64,000 nt of DNA, taken from NCBI GenBank assembly GCA_019429005.1, contig JAHYJR010000003.1, positions 1 to 64,000 on the forward strand, in the 5' to 3' direction. Position numbers and translations under genes: made by a program. Shown here one piece after another: positions 44,701 through 50,700 of this stretch. Origin of the DNA: Nanobdellati archaeon. GTDB lineage: Archaea > EX4484-52 > GLR71. Each line of letters opens with the position of its first letter. The first letter of the stretch is position 1. The notes under the pieces are model-generated. The model worked only from the letters and a program-made list of their open reading frames with translations, was not told the DNA's origin and did no database searches.

Positions 44701-47700
44701 CAGATTCAATTATAGTTGAATTTAACCAATAATTATAATTATAATAAATTTCAGAATTTTGATTTGGACTATCTATAAATACCGTCAGATTATCTATAAC
44801 AGTAATATTACCCATAACATTATCATCAAAAATATCCCAGTATTTATAATATGTCTGATTCATATATGAAATATTCACAAGATATGAACCTACACCAATA
44901 GAACATCCATCAGACCATGTATAATTACAAACACTATCTGTCCCCGTTAACGTTGTACCAGTTGAATCAAATGGAGATATTTCCCAAGAACAATTATAAT
45001 CTGAAAGACCATACGCTGATACTGATAAATTAGCCTCATCATAAAGCTCAGCAAAAACATTAATATCGCCATCACGATAATATCCCATATCTTCAGAAGT
45101 CAAATTAAGATGAAGAATACCTTTAACTTCAACACTACCATATTCAATCTGTAATATATAAAACAATTTTGTTGCATCATATTGTATTGAAATATTTCCA
45201 ACTGAAGTATATATTGAAGGATTCCACAAGAAACTACAAGTACCCGTATTATCAGTTGTACAATTTCCAAGATATTCTGAATCAGCTGTATTTGTAAAAA
45301 CAACCGTTGTCTCATTAAGTATTTGTGATCGATTATCTGTAGCATTGACATTAAAAGTTACATTATACGGATAACCTTTTGAGATTGCATACGCATCATC
45401 ACGATAAATCAGATTATTATCCATTGAAATATTAATCAAAATTATTGTTGTAACAATAATACCCTGTTCACTATCATCAGTTTCATTAATACAGCCAAAA
45501 TCTGCGGGATAATCTACATAACCATCATCATCATCATCAAAACCATTATTACATTCTGGAGACCATTCACGCGTATCATTTGCATCATCACAACCCCATG
45601 TATCATTTATGAAATCCGCAACACCGTTACCATCATCATCAAAACCATTATTACATTCAGGAGACCATTCCCAAATATCATCTGCGGATGAACAACCATA
45701 AAAATCCTCAGGCCAATCTATAAGACCATTACCATCATTATCAATACCATCATTACATTGAGCGATAGCTTCACTTTCATGAAATGGATCATAAGAAGAT
45801 ATATTTGATGCATTAAAATCAGTATGACATTCCGGATCATCAATATCAGAAAAGGTATCAAAATCATTATCCCATGTATCATTACATTGCGGTGTCCCTG
45901 AACCAAAAGTGCCACCTTCATCATTATCATATTGATCTGTACAATCGGGATCAGCTGGAAGACCACTATTATTATTATTGTCCTGCCAATCCATAGTTCC
46001 ATCATTATCATTATCAATACCATCATTACATTGCGGAGTCACACCACCAGGGCCTGAACCATCACCACCACCGCCACCAGTACCAGAAGTTGAATTACCT
46101 GCACCACCCCATACTAAAAGATAAACCTCTGGAAAATCAAAAATCTGACACTGAATTACATTTTCAGTTCCACCTACAGGAGACCATAACCATGTTGCAA
46201 TACCTGCTGAATTTGTAACACTTACTCCAAGCACAATCCCATTATTCAAAAAAGTTACATTGTATCCACTAATATGCTCATTATTAATATAATCAAAAAC
46301 ATTACAGCTCAAAGTATAAGTAACATCTTCATATACATATTGAGGTAGTGATGTCGCACTAACACTTGCCCAACTCCACACAGTTATATTATAATATGTT
46401 TTAGAACTATTATATAATGGTCCTGCAGCCTCAACAGACCATGTCACATTACCCCTAGTCTGATAAGATGAACAATAACTACCAACACAACCCGTATTTC
46501 TATATTTTACATCAGATGAAAACATAGAATAATTACAATAACCATTAGAATCTGAAAGCACCTCTCGTGCAGGACCTTCAATTGATAAATTATTATCAGA
46601 ACTCATATTAGTTAAAAGTACTCTATAACGACAAGTCGCATTTTCAGGATATGTCTCTGTATAATTATCATAGATTCTAACAGATAACATAGAAGATATA
46701 TCATTTCTAAATATTTCGGAAGGTGCATCTAAATATGTAATCTCAGAATCATGAGATAATATTCTTGGATACCATTCATTTGACGGATTAGTAATTGTAT
46801 CATTTATCAAAACAAGATCATCATCAGTAAGATGCAAACCATCTGAACCAAACCAATCATGGAACCCATTACCGCCATCCGAATCATTTGTACCAGTAAC
46901 ATTATAATCAATATATGTCAGATTAAATGATATTGATTTTTCTTCACATAAATTATAATTATGCTTAGAATCACATGATGTACCAATCCAACTCTTATTT
47001 ACAGACACATTAAAAGTCACATAATCTATAACTGATGAATCAATTGTGATACTCTGTGATAAATAATTTCTGATACTAAATGTCAAGTTTACATAATCAT
47101 TCTCATAATCAGTAATATTATAAGAAACACTAAAATTCATTACACTATCATTCCAATAAAATTCAGATGGACTGACCGTAGTTGCTGTAATAACAGGTGG
47201 ATAATTATATCGACCGCCAATAGCATAAGTTACATTTTGATTTAATAAAATATCACCTGTAGCATTCCCGGTTCTAGGTTGTACAACCTTAACAAAATCA
47301 ATTACACCATTTCCATTCGTATCTTCTGAACAGATAAACCATGTGTTCAAATAATCAATATCCGACCAAGTACCACATGTTCTTATAGATGATTTAGCAC
47401 CACAACAAGAACCAGTAGGATTTTCCCAATAATCAATAAGATACACACAATTTGATTTGATATTACCTTTTTCAGGACCTTCAAGGCAAAGATAATCATT
47501 TACATCATGATCTACAACACCATACCTAGGCCCACTACTCCAACAATCAGTATAAACACTATCTGTACAACCCCATATACACGCACCCTCACCAATTGAA
47601 TACGCATTATCTGAACAAATATCACTCACAGTATTATAACGACCAACAGATTCATTTATTACTTGATAATTATAATATGTAGTAGTACTACTAGGATTGC

Positions 47701-50700
47701 AAAATTTTTGTGTATAAAACGATTTCTGTGGTATAAATGATGGATTAGAACATCCTATCTGATTAAAAAGTGTGAGATCTAAACCTTTAACTCCTGAAGG
47801 TTGATCCGTATATAAACCAATATTAGTTGTATTTAAATAATAGGTCGCAGGATTCCCTACATTATCCCAATTAAGTAATTTTATATAAGGTTGATCAATA
47901 ATATTGATTGTATCGTTATCATCAATACTTGTCGTAAACATTAAATTATAAAATACTTGAGTTTCTGTACTTCCATTTGGATTTCTAAATATAGTCACAT
48001 TCTTTTCAGCAAATTCTCTATATTTAACATAATCTGTATCATTTGACCATGCAACAACCTCAACAGGCATAGAATTATCCCAGAAATAGAACTGTGAATA
48101 ATTCCATAAATCCGTAACATTCACACCAGAACTTTTTACAGTAAAGTCTTCAATATCACATTTTTCTTGAGAATTAAGATAAAAATCTTTATTAATACTA
48201 CAATTTACTGCACCAGATCCCATCTGAATATCATATACATTCACATCAAAAAGAACACGACTTAAATTTTCAAAAGTAATATTCAATGCTTTTGCAGGAT
48301 ATTTCTGATTGACTCTTATTAAATCAAGATATACAGGAACACCTTCAATAACAATAGTATTCTTTGCAATCGAATCATTCAAAGAAATATTTCTACTAAA
48401 ACTACCATTCCATAACCAATAAGCTTCCATATTCGACTGTGCGGCTTCTGATATGTTATAAGTATAATTAAAAGTAGTATCCTCAATAACAATACTTCCT
48501 TTCTTATCTCCCGAATAATTCGCAAACCAAGAATATATAATATTACAGGTTTCATTAATAGGACACTCTGATATTGATGCAGTTGATAAACGATTACTTA
48601 TTGAAGATGTTGTATTATATTCAAGTACATCATATCTAAGTCGACCATCATAAGACCATTCATCAACACCGTCGGCTTCAACATCCATTCTTGGTTGAAA
48701 AGGGAAATTATTAAAATTATATATATATATTTTTTTATTTGAATCAGATGACAAAATAATCTCATTACCTGATTCTATAAGATGATCTATTACAAGCATA
48801 TTATAAAAGATTTGACCATTAAGAGACTCCTCTCGAACATATAATAAATTCCCATCACTATCCAATTCATAAATTATATTTTCCACAAGATATATGATTT
48901 CTTCATCATCAGGTGTAAATGAATCCACTTCAGATATTGATACAGATATAACATTATCATTAGTATGCACATTATTAATATCTGAATAATTAGTCCATAT
49001 AAGATCACATGTTGAATTAAAAAGACTTAAATTTTCACTTGTACCTATTATTATTTCAAGTCCATCCAATGAATGTATCAAATCACCAATATCAAAAGAT
49101 AAAATCGAACTAGAAACAGTACAAGTTTCAATTTCAGAACCATCAGTATAATTTAAGATACGAAGAACAGAACCTGTTGAAAGTATAATATTTTCATAAG
49201 TATCATTATTAATATCATCAACTTTTATATCAGTCACTTTACTAGTAAATTGTTTCCCCCAAATTCTTTCAGCAGATGAATTAACCAATTGAAGTTCTTC
49301 GCCATCACCAGGTTCATGTCCAAAAATAATACTAGGGCCATAATCTGTAAAATTATAATAAAATACACTCGAACCTGCATCAGTACCAGGAGGATCATAA
49401 TAAAAATTCCTACAAGGTATTATAGGATCATAAGGACCTAGATTAACAATACAAGTCATATTATACCCATCAACACCCTTATTTGAATCTCCTGAATTAA
49501 TCACAATTAATTCCATATTATCATCAGTTAAATTAATATTACCTAATTTAAAATCAATAGGCTCTAAAGCACCGGGATCAATCTTAAATATTGGCACATT
49601 ACCAACTGTTGATTCCGAATTAAATGCCCTAATATCTACAAGTGTACTTACAAAAAAATCATAAAGTGTTGAAGATGCATTAACTTTACCACCAACCAAC
49701 ATCTTTGTCCAAAATAAACCATCACCACCATTACTAATTATCTTAGGTGCCATCTCTCCACTCAAAGAAACACTTGAATTGATAATAACAACATTTGTAG
49801 GTATTGTCACATTAACATCTTTATATATCGCTTCATTATCATAAGCAACAACATACGAATTCTTCACTTGCGTAAAATTAAACCCAAATGTATACGGATC
49901 CAGAGCATATGAAAACTGAGTAACCTCACTATCACCTAAAGCCCATGCAAGATTCTTTGCATAAGCAGTCATATTACCATAGGTAAACCCAACAAGATGC
50001 TTTCCAGACATGAGCTCATAATAAAGAACTTTACCGTGTTTATAATCCCATGAGATTGATAAATTTTCACCGTCAAAAGTGGGATTAAGAACAACCCATT
50101 CTTCAGAAGCATTATCATAATAATAAAGTCCAGCAAATTCAATCCCTTCAGGATTATAATTATCTATATAAAGTATGTCAGATCCCGTCGTATCAAAATA
50201 TATTGTCCAATTACTTCCAACAAGCGGATATGACTGAATATTTAAAACAGTTATTGTAGATTCAATAACAAAATCCTGTGATGATAACTGTGGCACATTC
50301 CAAAACATCTTATCAATAAGACCATTTTCATTTGTATCGACAAAAGTCACATTAAATATTGAATTTTCAGTAACATCAATTTTCTGACCATCCTTGAACC
50401 AATAAAGACTTATTTTGTTACCACGAACTTCAGATATATCCGAAAATGCTTGAACATCATGATAATGCATAGAAACACTACTTGCAATAGTCACATTTTT
50501 TGTCCATCCAGACTGATAAGATTCAACATCACTTTCAAGAGAATATGGTGCATCTGTTTTATATTCAATCTCAATAGCCTCAAATTCATCTGTAATAATT
50601 GATGCAACCATGCTCTGGATTTTTACAACCTTATCACGAGTCTCTGATGTAACTATAGCTTCACTAGGTACAAGATCATCAGATGAAATATTTTTTGATT

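Noticed and set aside
39920-46060. Dockerin or cellulosome domains
   Set aside because: The Asp ladders lack the paired 22-residue dockerin layout and flanking helices. They fit MopE/thrombospondin-like repeats better.
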